Shown here: in pieces, positions 9,248-17,613 of the stretch | Numbering within the stretch: position 1 is the stretch's first letter | How the letters are laid out: each line of letters opens with the position of its first letter | NCBI RefSeq assembly: GCF_004212635.1 | Contig: NZ_PSRT01000065.1 | Coordinates: forward strand, 1-47,815 | DNA from: Bradyrhizobium genosp. SA-3 | GTDB lineage: Bacteria > Pseudomonadota > Alphaproteobacteria > Rhizobiales > Xanthobacteraceae | Reading direction: 5' to 3' | DNA length: 47,815 nt | The notes under the pieces: model-generated | Databases searched by the model: none | The model's input: only the letters and a program-made list of their open reading frames with translations | Told to the model about the DNA's origin: nothing | Position numbers and translations under genes: made by a program

Positions 9248-9475
9248 GTCTCCCTCCCGGCCTGCGCGTCTCAAACGTCAATATGCGACAACCCGCAGAC
9301 GTTCTGCAGCAGGTCATGTGCCTGCCGAATCCCACGTCAGCTCATGCCCGAACGATGGGCATCAGTCGCGGCCCATCGTACTGGAAAATTCGGCTGATCG
9401 GTGCGACACATTGGCGGGGTGCGACCGGCGGTTGTTCAAAGCTGCGGCATTGGTGTCGCGACTGATGGGGTGATC

Positions 9476-10690
9476 ATGTGGGGATCCGTCATATCGGAAT
9501 GGGCGAGCCTGCTGCTGCGCTGGCTGCACGTGGTTGCCGCGATCGCCTGGATCGGCAGTTCCTTCTATTTCATTGCTCTCGATCTCAGCCTCAGGCCCAA
9601 GAGCGACCTACCGAGCGACCTACCGGGCGACCTGCCTGATGGCGTGCAGGGCGAGGCCTGGCAGGTCCATGGCGGCGGCTTCTACCGGATCATGAAATAT
9701 CTGGTCGCGCCCAACCAGATGCCGGACGAGTTGACCTGGTTCAAATGGGAGGCCTACACCACCTGGCTGTCCGGCTTCGCATTGATGGTGGTGGTGTATT
9801 ATCTCGAGGCCGATTTGTTCCTGGTCGACAAGTCCATCCTCGACCTCACGCCATTCCAGGCCGGCCTGTTCAGCTTCTTTAGCCTCGCTCTGGCATGGCT
9901 GCTTTATGAGGCCGCGTGCCGCTCTGGGCTTGCGCAGCGCGAGCTGCCCTTCGCTATCGGCGGCTATCTGTTCCTGGTCGCGCTGACCTACGCCTTCACC
10001 CATGTGCTGAGCGGTCGTGGCGCCTTCAATCAGATCGGGGCGATCATCGGCACCATCATGGTCGCCAACGTCTTTGCGCTGATCATCCCGAACCAGAAGA
10101 AGATCGTGGCCAGCCTGATCGCGGGACAGGCGCCCGACCCGAAGCTCGGCAAGGCTAGCAAGGAACGCTCGGTCCACAACAACTATCTGACGCTGCCGGT
10201 GATCGTTCTGATGATCAGCAACCACTATCCCCTGCTCTATGCCACGCGCTTCAACTGGATCATCGTGGCGATCATCCTGGCCCTCGGTCCCGTGATCCGC
10301 CACTTCTTCAACGCGCGGCATGCCGGGCGCAAATCGCCGTGGTGGGTGTGGGGCGTGGCGGCAATCGGCGTGATCGCGATCCTCTTCCTCTCCGCCGCCG
10401 GACCGCGCGACGTCAAGACCAGCGCCCTGCCGGCACAGCCGACGCTCGCCAATGTCGAGGAGATCGTGATGTCCCGCTGCAGCATGTGCCACGCGGCCGA
10501 GCCGGTCTGGGCCGGCATTGTCACCGCGCCGAAAGGCATATTGCTCGACGCGCCCGAGCACATCCATCGCAACATCCGCCTGATCTGCCGTGTCGCGGCT
10601 TGGTCCAATGCGATGCCGCCGGGCAACATCACCGAGATGACCAGCGAGGAGCGCGCCATCCTCGCCACCTATATCGAGCAGGCTCGCTAA
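9476..10690 (+). CDS. puuD: Urate hydroxylase PuuD (membrane, cytochrome c fused)
   Basis: 404 residues. The N-terminal about 300 residues form a multi-helix membrane domain (urate oxidase N-terminal family, formerly DUF989) with WLHVVAAIAWIGSSFYFIALD and KWEAYTTWLSGF; the C-terminal domain is a c-type cytochrome with heme motif CSMCH and MPPGN as likely axial-Met region. PuuD converts urate to 5-hydroxyisourate and passes electrons to the respiratory chain. The start at 9476 is preferred to 9401 because the first helix begins about seven residues later and ATGGGG lies upstream. No other purine-degradation genes are nearby. Three tandem 12-base repeats encode a SDLPSDLPGDLP loop. Confidence 0.85.
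   Translation: MWGSVISEWASLLLRWLHVVAAIAWIGSSFYFIALDLSLRPKSDLPSDLPGDLPDGVQGEAWQVHGGGFYRIMKYLVAPNQMPDELTWFKWEAYTTWLSGFALMVVVYYLEADLFLVDKSILDLTPFQAGLFSFFSLALAWLLYEAACRSGLAQRELPFAIGGYLFLVALTYAFTHVLSGRGAFNQIGAIIGTIMVANVFALIIPNQKKIVASLIAGQAPDPKLGKASKERSVHNNYLTLPVIVLMISNHYPLLYATRFNWIIVAIILALGPVIRHFFNARHAGRKSPWWVWGVAAIGVIAILFLSAAGPRDVKTSALPAQPTLANVEEIVMSRCSMCHAAEPVWAGIVTAPKGILLDAPEHIHRNIRLICRVAAWSNAMPPGNITEMTSEERAILATYIEQAR
9601..9636 (+). repeat. Three 12-base tandem repeats inside puuD
   Basis: Two identical copies of GAGCGACCTACC followed by a third with two changes. They encode a repeated Asp-Leu-Pro loop between the first and second membrane segments of PuuD. The copy number could vary without breaking the frame. 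Confidence 0.8.
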
Positions 10691-10835
10691 TGCCGTCGCG
10701 CGTCGACAGAGCATTTCGCGGAATGAAATTTCGCATCTCCCACCGAATTGAAAATGACTCGACCGCCTATCCGGCGTAGACAGGAGCCGTGGCCGCTGCC
10801 GCGGCCAAAGTCAGTTGCATGCGCGGGAAAGAACA

Positions 10836-11693
10836 GTGGCTCTCAAGAACGTCATCGGCATCGACCACGCCGTGGTCATGGTGAAGGACCTCGACCAGGC
10901 CGCCGAGAACTATCGGCAACTCGGCTTCACCGTCTCTCCGCGCGGCACCCACAGCGTCCATATGGGCACCGGCAACTACACCATCATGTTCGACTCCGAC
11001 TATATGGAGCTGCTCGGCGTGCTGGCTGCGACCGAGCTCAATGCCCCGGCGCGCGCCTTCCTCGACAAGCACGGCGAAGGCATCGAGCGCATCGCCTTCA
11101 CCGCAGTCGATTCCGCCGCCGGCGCCGAGGAGATCCGCGCACGCGGCCTGACGCCGATCGGCCCGACCGATTTCGAACGGCCGGTGACGCTGCCTGATGG
11201 CACGGTCTCGGCGGCAAAGTTCCGCACCTTCATGTGGCCGACCGCGGAAGCGCCCGGCGGCGTGCGCATCTTCGCTTGCCAGCACAAGACGCGCGAGACC
11301 GTGTGGATTCCCGAATTGATGAAACATGCCAATGCGGCCAGGCGGATCAAGCAGACACTGATCGCAACGCCCGAGCCCGCGAAGGAGGCCGCGCATCTCG
11401 GCCGGCTGATCGACCGCGAGCCGAAAACGGATACCGACGGCGCGGTCACCGTGCCCTCCGGCGGCGACCGTGCCGACTTCGTCTATCTGACGCTGGACCA
11501 GCTCGGCAAACGCTATCCCGGCGTGCCGCTCGCTGGCCTCTCCGAGCGCGGCGGCGCGGCGCTGGTGTTCATCAGTGGCGATCTCGCGGCAACCGAGAAG
11601 GCGCTGGGATCAGTCGCTGTGCGCAGCGGCGCTGCGATCTGCGTGCCGCCGGCCAAGGCCAACGGCACCCTGCTCGCCTTCATTGCCGGCTGA
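10836..11693 (+). CDS. VOC family protein (glyoxalase-like domain)
   Basis: 285 residues from the GTG at 10836 (VALKNVIGIDHAVVMVKD), chosen because GGGAAAG sits upstream and the family usually begins with the first beta strand; a TTG seven codons earlier is the alternative. The first half has the glyoxalase/bleomycin-resistance pattern (IDHAVVMVKDLDQAAENYRQ, GTGNYTIMFDSDYMELLGV) and resembles the Glyoxalase_3-like family. Metal ligands may include His in IDHAVV and Glu in MELLGV. Function unknown; possibly a dioxygenase or lyase. It follows puuD by 145 bases with no other link. Confidence 0.78.
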   Translation: MALKNVIGIDHAVVMVKDLDQAAENYRQLGFTVSPRGTHSVHMGTGNYTIMFDSDYMELLGVLAATELNAPARAFLDKHGEGIERIAFTAVDSAAGAEEIRARGLTPIGPTDFERPVTLPDGTVSAAKFRTFMWPTAEAPGGVRIFACQHKTRETVWIPELMKHANAARRIKQTLIATPEPAKEAAHLGRLIDREPKTDTDGAVTVPSGGDRADFVYLTLDQLGKRYPGVPLAGLSERGGAALVFISGDLAATEKALGSVAVRSGAAICVPPAKANGTLLAFIAG

Positions 11694-11772
11694 TTTGAAC
11701 TAATTCTTTAACAAGCGTTTACCCGGCAGCCCTAGGATTTTCGGGCTGTTCACGCCTTCAGGGTCCAAGCGC

Positions 11773-12048
11773 ATGTTCAAAGAGGGATCGCCGATCGCCT
11801 ATGACGCGCCGGCCGAGCTTAAGAAGTGGCCGTCGCTGAAGGGACAGAGGCAGAAGCACCGAGGCCCGCCCTATCTCGTCTACAATGGCACGCTCGCCGA
11901 CTGTGTCCGCGAGCTGATGGGCAAGCCGATCAAAGGTATTTCGCTCTACGACATCATGACGAAGCCGCAACCGGCCTTCGACCAGACCGTGCTGTCGCCC
12001 GGCGATGCCGCCGAGATCGCGATGCGCAAGGATTTTCCCAAAGACTAG
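11773..12048 (+). CDS. Small conserved hypothetical protein
   Basis: 91 residues, hydrophilic, no signal peptide or membrane helix. Central text PPYLVYNGTLADCVRELM and the basic N-terminal half (LKKWPSLKGQRQKHRG) are the notable parts. Codon usage matches its neighbours, which favours a real gene. No function is recognised. Its TAG stop lies within the first arm of the palindromic repeat at 12048, so the repeat adjoins the gene without a gap. Confidence 0.65.
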   Translation: MFKEGSPIAYDAPAELKKWPSLKGQRQKHRGPPYLVYNGTLADCVRELMGKPIKGISLYDIMTKPQPAFDQTVLSPGDAAEIAMRKDFPKD

Positions 12049-12148
12049 AGCATGATCCGGAAAAGTGTGTAGCGGTTTTCCGAAAAGATCATGCTCAAAT
12101 AATAACCTAAAGCGCGATGACGATTCGTCCTGATCTCATCGCGCTTTA
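12048..12148. repeat. Tandem pair of dispersed palindromic repeats
   Basis: Two adjacent hairpins. The first runs from GAGCATGATC (12048-12057) to GATCATGCTC (12087-12096), with the GGAAAA/TTTTCC inner arms typical of rhizobial intergenic palindromes. The second is a 13-base perfect inverted repeat (12108-12120 against 12136-12148). They separate two convergent genes, and each outer edge contains a stop codon: that of the 91-residue gene on the left and that of the L,D-transpeptidase on the right. Confidence 0.8.
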
Positions 12149-13180
12149 GTTCGAGGCGCGGCTGCCGGCCGTCTTGCCCTGCTGCTTCGAGGAGGTATCT
12201 GTCGGCGCATCGAGGAAGACGACGGGTGTGCCGCGCTTCACGTTCTCGCCGAGCACACGCGCGTCCCAATTGGTGAGCCTGATGCAGCCGTGAGACGCGG
12301 ATTTGCTGACCCTGTCGGGCTCCGCCGTTCCATGAATGCCGTAGCCCTGCGCCGACAGTCCGATCCAGTACGAACCCACCGGATTGTTCGGCCCCGGCTT
12401 GATGTCGAACGGCCTTTTGGATTTGACACTCTTGAACTTGTACTCGGGATTGTAGTGATAGGTCGGCTGCTCGTGGGTGCCGGTCACCTTCAGCGTCCCC
12501 ATCGGCGTCGGACGATCCGGACTGCCGATCGTCGCCGGGTAGAACGCGATGAGACGACCGGAGCTGTCGAACGCCTTCAACGTCGCGCGCGTCTTGTCGA
12601 TCTCGACCCGCGCAATGCGCGGAAGCTCCCGTCGCGGCGGAACGTTGGCCACGACGATCGTCTCGCCGGATTTGTCGAAAGCCTTCCTTGGATTGAGCAC
12701 CTTCAACAGCTCTTCGCTCATATGGAATTTTTCCGCGAGCCCTTCGAGCGGACTGGTGTAGCTCAGCGCCTGCAGTGACTTCATCTCGTCGAGCTTGGCT
12801 GGCAGCCTCTTGAGGAACGGCCCCTTCACGTCTGCGTCGGTGATCTTGTAGTCGACGACGACAGGACCTTCGCTCGCTGCGTTCAGCTTATCCCACAGTT
12901 CCGGGGCAATCGTCTTGTCGAAGGCGATCCCGTTCTGCTCGGCGAACGCCCGCAGCGCCTTCTGTGCGTTCTCGCCGAACTTGCCGTCGATCTGGCCGGG
13001 CGAGAATTGCGCACGATCGAGCAGGACTTGAAGCTTCATCACCGAAGCGTTGACCTTGTCGGTCGCCGGCTGCCTTTCGGAACGCGCAGCATCATTCACC
13101 GCCGTTGCGTCGAGATTGCCCGCGAATGCCGGACAGAAGAACCAGAGCGATATCACCGCGCCAAGCATCCATCGCATCAT
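12146..13180 (-). CDS. L,D-transpeptidase with peptidoglycan-binding domain
   Basis: 344 residues. A signal peptide (MMRWMLGAVISLWFFCPAFA) is followed by a PG_binding_1-like helical domain (about residues 45-95: LQVLLDRAQFSPGQIDGKFG), a LysM-like or linker region (LEGLAEKFHMSEELLKVLNP), and a YkuD catalytic domain with HGTAEPDRVSKSASHGCIRL, which supplies the catalytic Cys, His and Arg. It makes 3-3 cross-links in peptidoglycan or attaches proteins to it in the periplasm. The start at 13180 is chosen for the signal peptide; the open frame extends about 50 codons further without family-like sequence. Confidence 0.9.
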   Translation of the reverse strand: MMRWMLGAVISLWFFCPAFAGNLDATAVNDAARSERQPATDKVNASVMKLQVLLDRAQFSPGQIDGKFGENAQKALRAFAEQNGIAFDKTIAPELWDKLNAASEGPVVVDYKITDADVKGPFLKRLPAKLDEMKSLQALSYTSPLEGLAEKFHMSEELLKVLNPRKAFDKSGETIVVANVPPRRELPRIARVEIDKTRATLKAFDSSGRLIAFYPATIGSPDRPTPMGTLKVTGTHEQPTYHYNPEYKFKSVKSKRPFDIKPGPNNPVGSYWIGLSAQGYGIHGTAEPDRVSKSASHGCIRLTNWDARVLGENVKRGTPVVFLDAPTDTSSKQQGKTAGSRASN

Positions 13181-13362
13181 GATCGCTCGTCCCAGTTCGG
13201 CAAAGTGATCCGCAAAACCGCGGAGAGTTTCTCCTTGGGAACACCGTAGTAACACCGAGGAACCCATGAGACCGCAGCTTTGCCGCAATCGCGCGGTTAA
13301 GAACTCCTTATCGCCGGCGCATCGCTGGCCGTTCACCCCACAGTTCGAGGTTGCCCCAGCAA

Positions 13363-14325
13363 ATGCGATTTGTCGTCGCGGCTTGCGCCGCGTTCATGAT
13401 CTTGATGTGCGACCTCGATCTGTCGGCGTCCCGACAAACATCAACATTCGACACCACTACTCTTCACAACAATCATGCCTCGCCACTTGTTCCGGTGGTC
13501 GAACTCTTCCTCGCCAGCGTGCAGGCCATCGAGCTCGCCAATGCACGCGCGGCCTTTGAGGAGAAAAGCGAGCCGCCGCGCGCAGCAGAGACCGTCGCCG
13601 AGGGGCCGGTTTCACCGACAGACCGGTTCTGCCACGCGCTTCGCGAAGCCGCCGAAGCCAGCGGCATTCCGGTGCCGTTCTTCGCGCGCCTGATCTGGCA
13701 GGAGAGCCGCTTCAAGTCCAACGAGGTCAGCCACGCCGGCGCGCAGGGCGTTGCGCAGTTCATGCCGGAAACGGCCGCCGAGGTCGGGCTCGACGATCCC
13801 TTCGATCCCATGAAGGCGCTGCCGGCATCGGCAAAATTCCTGCGCAAGCTTCGCGACGATTTCGGCAATCTCGGCCTCGCCGCCGCGGCCTACAACGCCG
13901 GTCCCGGCCGCATCCAGAAATGGCTGGCCAAGGAGAGCGAGCTGCCGCGCGAGACGCGCGACTATGTCCGCATCATCACCGGCACTAAGGCCGAGGACTG
14001 GACCGAACGCGCGGGAGCGCTTGCGATCCGGATCGACTTGCCGCGCGAAGCCCCATGCGAAGGCATCGGCAGCCTCTCGAAAGCCAAGGATGTTGCCTGG
14101 GTTCCGGTCAACCTGACGCCTTCGGTCACGACCATCATCCGCAAGGCAGAACAGCTCGCCGCGCGACTGACGGCGAGCCGCGCCCGCAAGCGGTTCGCAA
14201 CCTTGCTCCGGAAGAACACTTCGGCTCGCGGCAAAGCGCGCAGCATGATTGCAGCACGCGCGGCCGGAAAGAGCGCGAAGGCCCGGGCCGTTCGCTTTGC
14301 ATCACGCGAACGGCCTTCCGGCTAG
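13363..14325 (+). CDS. Lytic transglycosylase (SLT domain)
   Basis: 320 residues. A hydrophobic N-terminus (about residues 2-20) suggests a signal peptide, though it lacks a clear cleavage motif. The SLT domain spans about residues 85-210: ARLIWQESRFKSNEVSHAGAQ carries the catalytic Glu (IWQES), followed by GVAQFMPETA and AAAAYNAGPGRIQKWL. It cleaves the glycan strands of peptidoglycan. The C-terminal about 60 residues are very basic (Arg/Lys/Ala-rich). A TTG four codons upstream of the chosen ATG is possible. It diverges from the L,D-transpeptidase gene, so two wall-remodelling genes share one intergenic region. Confidence 0.87.
   Translation: MRFVVAACAAFMILMCDLDLSASRQTSTFDTTTLHNNHASPLVPVVELFLASVQAIELANARAAFEEKSEPPRAAETVAEGPVSPTDRFCHALREAAEASGIPVPFFARLIWQESRFKSNEVSHAGAQGVAQFMPETAAEVGLDDPFDPMKALPASAKFLRKLRDDFGNLGLAAAAYNAGPGRIQKWLAKESELPRETRDYVRIITGTKAEDWTERAGALAIRIDLPREAPCEGIGSLSKAKDVAWVPVNLTPSVTTIIRKAEQLAARLTASRARKRFATLLRKNTSARGKARSMIAARAAGKSAKARAVRFASRERPSG
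14286..14315 (+). terminator. Hairpin in the last codons of the SLT gene
   Basis: Perfect 10-bp stem (GGCCGTTCGC at 14286-14295 with GCGAACGGCC at 14306-14315), 10-base loop, then a short T-stretch after 11 bases. It lies inside the coding sequence just before the TAG stop. It may double as the gene's transcription terminator; the weak T-run leaves this uncertain. Confidence 0.35.
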
Positions 14326-14409
14326 TTTTGGAGCCGCCCGAGCGCTAAAAAGCTCCGTTCCACTTTTCCCGACAGCGGGGATGGACCCTGTGTCAGCACG
14401 GATCCTGCG

Positions 14410-14871
14410 ATGCCACTGAAGAGTGCCGGGATCATCGCCTATCGGAAGCGCCGCAGGCTCGAGGTTCTCCTCGTTCATCCCGGAGGGCCGTTCTGGCGCA
14501 ACAAGGATCTCGGCGCATGGTCGATCCCGAAGGGCGAGTATGCGGACGAAGAAGATGCGGAAATCGCCGCGCGGCGGGAGTTCGCCGAAGAGCTTGGGCT
14601 TGAGCTGTCCGTGCCGCTGATCGCGCTTGGAGAGGCCAAGCAGCGCGGGGGCAAGCGCGTCACCGCGTTCGCAGCCGAACTAGATCTCGACGTGCGCAGC
14701 ATTCGCAGCAACACGTTCGAGATCGAATGGCCGCCCCGCAGCGGCAAACGGCAGTCCTTTCCGGAGGTCGACCGTGCCGAATGGTTCACGCTGGAAGAGG
14801 CGCAGGAGAGGATCAATGCAGGGCAACGCCCGCTGCTTGATCGGCTAGAGCGACTGGCCAGCGGCGAATAG
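14410..14871 (+). CDS. NUDIX hydrolase
   Basis: 153 residues with a complete Nudix box at about residues 43-65: G, five residues, E, seven residues, then REFAEELGL, an exact match to GX5EX7REUXEEXGU. N-terminal SAGIIAYRKRRRLEVLLVHPGGP and WSIPKGEY are typical of the diadenosine polyphosphate or NTP-type hydrolases. Mg-dependent cleavage of a nucleoside diphosphate derivative is expected; the substrate is unknown. It has its own position 84 bases after the transglycosylase gene and is convergent with the Bug-type protein. Confidence 0.9.
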   Translation: MPLKSAGIIAYRKRRRLEVLLVHPGGPFWRNKDLGAWSIPKGEYADEEDAEIAARREFAEELGLELSVPLIALGEAKQRGGKRVTAFAAELDLDVRSIRSNTFEIEWPPRSGKRQSFPEVDRAEWFTLEEAQERINAGQRPLLDRLERLASGE

Positions 14872-14913
14872 GCGCGTCGCGATGACGGCCATTTCGAGCA
14901 AAGCAGGCTTTCC

Positions 14914-15909
14914 TCACTCCGCCTTGATGTTCGCGGCGGCCACGACCTCGGCAAGCTCCTTCGTCTCCTTGGCGATCTTCGCGGCGTACTCAGTCGGGCT
15001 GAGCACGCTGACCACGCCCTGCGAGCCGAGCTTCGCCTCAACTGTCGGATCCTTGGCAGCAGTGACGATCTCCCGGTGCAGCGTTTCCAGGATCGGCGCG
15101 GGCGTGGTCTTCGGCATGAAGAAGCCGACCCAGAACGACATGTCGAAGCCGGGATAACCGGCTTCCGCGACGGTCGGCACATCGGGCAGCGCCGGCAACC
15201 GCTCGGCTGACGACACCGCGAGCGCGCGCAGCTTACCGGCCTTGACCAGCGGCACGGCGGAGAGCGGATCGAACACCGCCAGCACCTCCTGCGCGAGCAG
15301 GCCGACCTCGGACGCCGAACCGCCGCGATAGGGCACGTGGATCATCTTGATGCCGGCCCTCTGGCTGAGCAGCTCCATGGCGAGATGGGCGAGGTTGCCG
15401 TTGCCGCCCGAGCCGTAGGCGAGCACGCCGGGTGCGGCCTTCGCGGCGGCGACGAGGTCGGCAACAGTCTTGATGCCGGCGGTCTTGGGATTCTCCGGAT
15501 TGACCACGAGCACCAGCGGCGCCGAGACCACGGTCGTGAGCGGCGCGAAGTCCTTCTCCGGATCGTAGCGGATATCTTTGAACAGCGTCTTGTTGAGCGT
15601 GATGGTGGACGAGTTGCAGGCGAGGATGGTGTAGCCGTCCGCGTCCGCACGCGCGACGCCTTCGGCGGCGATCATGCCATTGGCGCCGGCGCGGTTCTCG
15701 ACCACGAAGGGCTGCCCGAGCTTGTTGCTTAAGCGATCGCCGATGATGCGCGCGACGACGTCGACCGGGCCGCCGGCGCTGAAGCCGACCATGATCTTGG
15801 CCGGTCGCGCCGGATATTTCTGCGCGAGCGCCTGTGTCGTGACGCACAATCCGGCGACAATCGCCAACAGCGAAGCGTTCGTTGCATTCGTTCCCTCCCC
15901 AGACCTCAT
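14914..15909 (-). CDS. Tripartite tricarboxylate transporter (Bug) substrate-binding protein
   Basis: 331 residues from ATG 15909. A signal sequence (SLLAIVAGLCVTTQALA) precedes the Bug fold: YPARPAKIMVGFSAGG, DVVARIIGDRLS, PFVVENRAGANG, VPYRGGSASEVGLLAQEVLAVFDPLS. Such periplasmic proteins bind carboxylates; no TctAB membrane genes are nearby, a common situation for orphan Bug proteins. The start is odd: a perfect Shine-Dalgarno (GGGGAGGG) lies before an ATG at 15887 that is out of frame with the signal peptide, while the in-frame ATG at 15909 has a weak site and a polar lead of about ten residues. A small indel near 15880 would explain this. Confidence 0.85.
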   Translation of the reverse strand: MRSGEGTNATNASLLAIVAGLCVTTQALAQKYPARPAKIMVGFSAGGPVDVVARIIGDRLSNKLGQPFVVENRAGANGMIAAEGVARADADGYTILACNSSTITLNKTLFKDIRYDPEKDFAPLTTVVSAPLVLVVNPENPKTAGIKTVADLVAAAKAAPGVLAYGSGGNGNLAHLAMELLSQRAGIKMIHVPYRGGSASEVGLLAQEVLAVFDPLSAVPLVKAGKLRALAVSSAERLPALPDVPTVAEAGYPGFDMSFWVGFFMPKTTPAPILETLHREIVTAAKDPTVEAKLGSQGVVSVLSPTEYAAKIAKETKELAEVVAAANIKAE

Positions 15910-16132
15910 CGCGCCGCTGTGCATGCTTGTTGGTGCGGGCGCATTCCAAGGTCATGATGAGCGGCGGCGCTGGAATTCGCAATCGCGTTTGCGCGCCGGC
16001 ATTCCGCCGCGCGGCACGAGAGCGCAGCTCCGCAACAAAAAAATGCGAAAACAACCCCATGCACAGTAGCCGGCCGTTGTCGAAACAAGGACTTGGGCAG
16101 GACAAGCGGATTTCTGGTATTACGAAATAAAA

Positions 16133-16162
16133 TTGACACGTCGGGCAAAACACCGGCATAAT
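16133..16162 (+). promoter_or_regulatory. Sigma-70-type promoter
   Basis: TTGACA (16133-16138), 18-base spacer, CATAAT (16157-16162). This is close to consensus for the housekeeping sigma factor. It lies in the 425-base gap upstream of the gene at 16335, about 170 bases before its ATG, leaving a long leader. The text around it looks like a dispersed bradyrhizobial intergenic sequence, so the promoter may travel with a repeat. Nothing else is seen in 15910-16334. Confidence 0.6.
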
Positions 16163-16334
16163 GGCATGATCGCAACGGCCGTGAGCGCCAAGGCCATTTC
16201 AGCCCTGCGCGGCTCGAGCTAGTTGCACGTAAGCCCTTCATCGACATCTGAAAATCGCAATCACCGCGCGGCACGCGCGCGACCGGCTTCGCGCCGCAAG
16301 CGCTCGCGCCAACGCCAGCAAAGGACCTTAGGAC

Positions 16335-16961
16335 ATGACGCCATTTCCCCATCGCACCAGCATGTCACCGATCGCGGCAACGGATCGCAGCAGACCCACG
16401 CCCCGGATCAAGCTCACCCGACGGCGCCTGGAGATCCAACATCCCGACGCGCAAACTGGCGAACGGCTGCTGGCCGAGGCGCTCGGCGCAGTCGATCGCG
16501 ACGCGCTGCACGGCATCCTCAAGCAATTGCTCAAGGCGAGCGTGATCGAGCAGAAGCCCAATGAGGCCAACCTCGCCTTCATGATCTCGATGATGAAGAG
16601 CATCGCACCCAGGGATTCGGTCGAGGCCATGCTGGTGGCGCAGATGGTGTCCGTCCACGTCGCGGCGATGCGCTCCGCCTGCCGCCTCGCCTTCACCGAC
16701 CATCTTCAGCAGCAGGAAGGCATCACCCGCGCATTGACCCGGCTCGCCCGCACTTTTGCAGCTCAGATCGAGGCGCTCAGCCGCCACCGCAGCAGCGGCG
16801 AGCGCGCCATCACGGTGCAGAATGTGTCGGTGCAGGACGGCGGCAGCGCGATCGTGGGCAACGTCACGCAACACGCGAGCGTGATCGTTGCGGAGGCGAG
16901 CGCGACGGATACGGCTGCCAAGGCAGAAACGGTCCCGGCGGAGAACGGCGCCAGCGCATGA
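16335..16961 (+). CDS. Hypothetical protein, helical, partner of HGG-motif protein
   Basis: 208 residues, no signal peptide or membrane helix. After a basic N-terminus (LTRRRLEIQHPDAQTGERLL), residues about 45-150 look mostly helical, with LVAQMVSVHVAAMRSACRLA and LARTFAAQIEALSRHRS; the C-terminus is Ala-rich with ITVQNVSVQDGGSAIVGNV. I do not recognise a named domain. Its stop overlaps the start of the next gene (ATGA), so the two are a translationally coupled pair. AGGAC precedes the ATG. Such pairs with an HGG protein occur near phage-derived genes, hinting at transfer; this is inference. Confidence 0.65.
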   Translation: MTPFPHRTSMSPIAATDRSRPTPRIKLTRRRLEIQHPDAQTGERLLAEALGAVDRDALHGILKQLLKASVIEQKPNEANLAFMISMMKSIAPRDSVEAMLVAQMVSVHVAAMRSACRLAFTDHLQQQEGITRALTRLARTFAAQIEALSRHRSSGERAITVQNVSVQDGGSAIVGNVTQHASVIVAEASATDTAAKAETVPAENGASA

Positions 16962-17233
16962 GCCGCGATCACGTCCGTAACACAGATGCCATGCAGTCGA
17001 GCCCGCGCTGCGGCGCCGGGACGCGCAGCGGTACCGTCTGCCGCGCGCCGGCGATGCACGGCAAGGCCCGCTGCCGCATGCACGGCGGCGCGTGGGGATC
17101 GGGCGCGCCGAGGGGAAATCAGAATGCGCGGAAGCATGGCGCGTTCGCGCAAGACGGACTCGCGGAGCAGCGGGCGATCCGGGAGTTGCTGGGCGAGACA
17201 AGGAGGCTGCTGGCTGAGCTGAAGTCAGGCTAG
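16958..17233 (+). CDS. HGG-motif small protein
   Basis: 91 residues. The core is RCGAGTRSGTVCRAPAMHGK followed by CRMHGGAWGSGAPRGNQNA and RKHG. This pattern (paired Cys, then HGG and GAPRGNxNAxKHG) is known from small proteins annotated as HGGxSTG-type, often near phage or transposon genes; their function is not established. The paired Cys and His residues (C, C, C and HG) suggest metal binding. It starts at the ATG overlapping the upstream stop; an internal ATG at 16991 would begin closer to the conserved part. Confidence 0.72.
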   Translation: MSRDHVRNTDAMQSSPRCGAGTRSGTVCRAPAMHGKARCRMHGGAWGSGAPRGNQNARKHGAFAQDGLAEQRAIRELLGETRRLLAELKSG

Positions 17234-17245
17234 CCCGCGGAGGCA

Positions 17246-17455
17246 GGGCAATCGCATATGGAAGCGGATTCCCTGCGGCCCATCCTTCGAGACGCCCGCT
17301 TTGGCGGGCTCCTCAGGATGAGGGCGGAGTATGCGGCAGCAGTGTCAACGGGTCCGATGCCAATTAGCCTCATCCTGAGGAGACCGCTGGAAGCGGTCGT
17401 CTCGAAGGACGAGGCGCTTGCTCAGACCGCACCAACAGATCATATGCGATTGCCC
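17246..17455. repeat. MITE-like element with nested inverted repeats
   Basis: A 210-base non-coding unit bounded by a perfect 15-base terminal inverted repeat: GGGCAATCGCATATG at 17246-17260 and its reverse complement at 17441-17455. Inside are two oppositely oriented copies of a dispersed repeat (about 17281-17323 and 17369-17412: CATCCTTCGAGACG ... CTCCTCAGGATGAGG and its inverse). It fills most of the 380-base gap between the HGG gene and the CYTH-CHAD gene. No target-site duplication is evident and no transposase is encoded. Confidence 0.6.
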
Positions 17456-17613
17456 CGCCCCACGGAGGTGTAGCGGTTACGGAAATTCGCCAGCTCAATG
17501 ATCCATTGACGGTCGATATATTCCCATACGGTCCGTTTATGAGCCATTGTATCGCGGCGTCGGAACTTCCCGCGGTGGCATCGCTTTGAATTCGACAAAT
17601 GGAAGAATTCGCC

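Noticed and set aside
17440..17547. Minus-strand 35-codon frame starting MAHKRTVWEYIDRQ
   Set aside because: The text looks protein-like, but no ribosome site is present and the end lies in the arm of the MITE-like element; could be a gene remnant, not supported as a gene.
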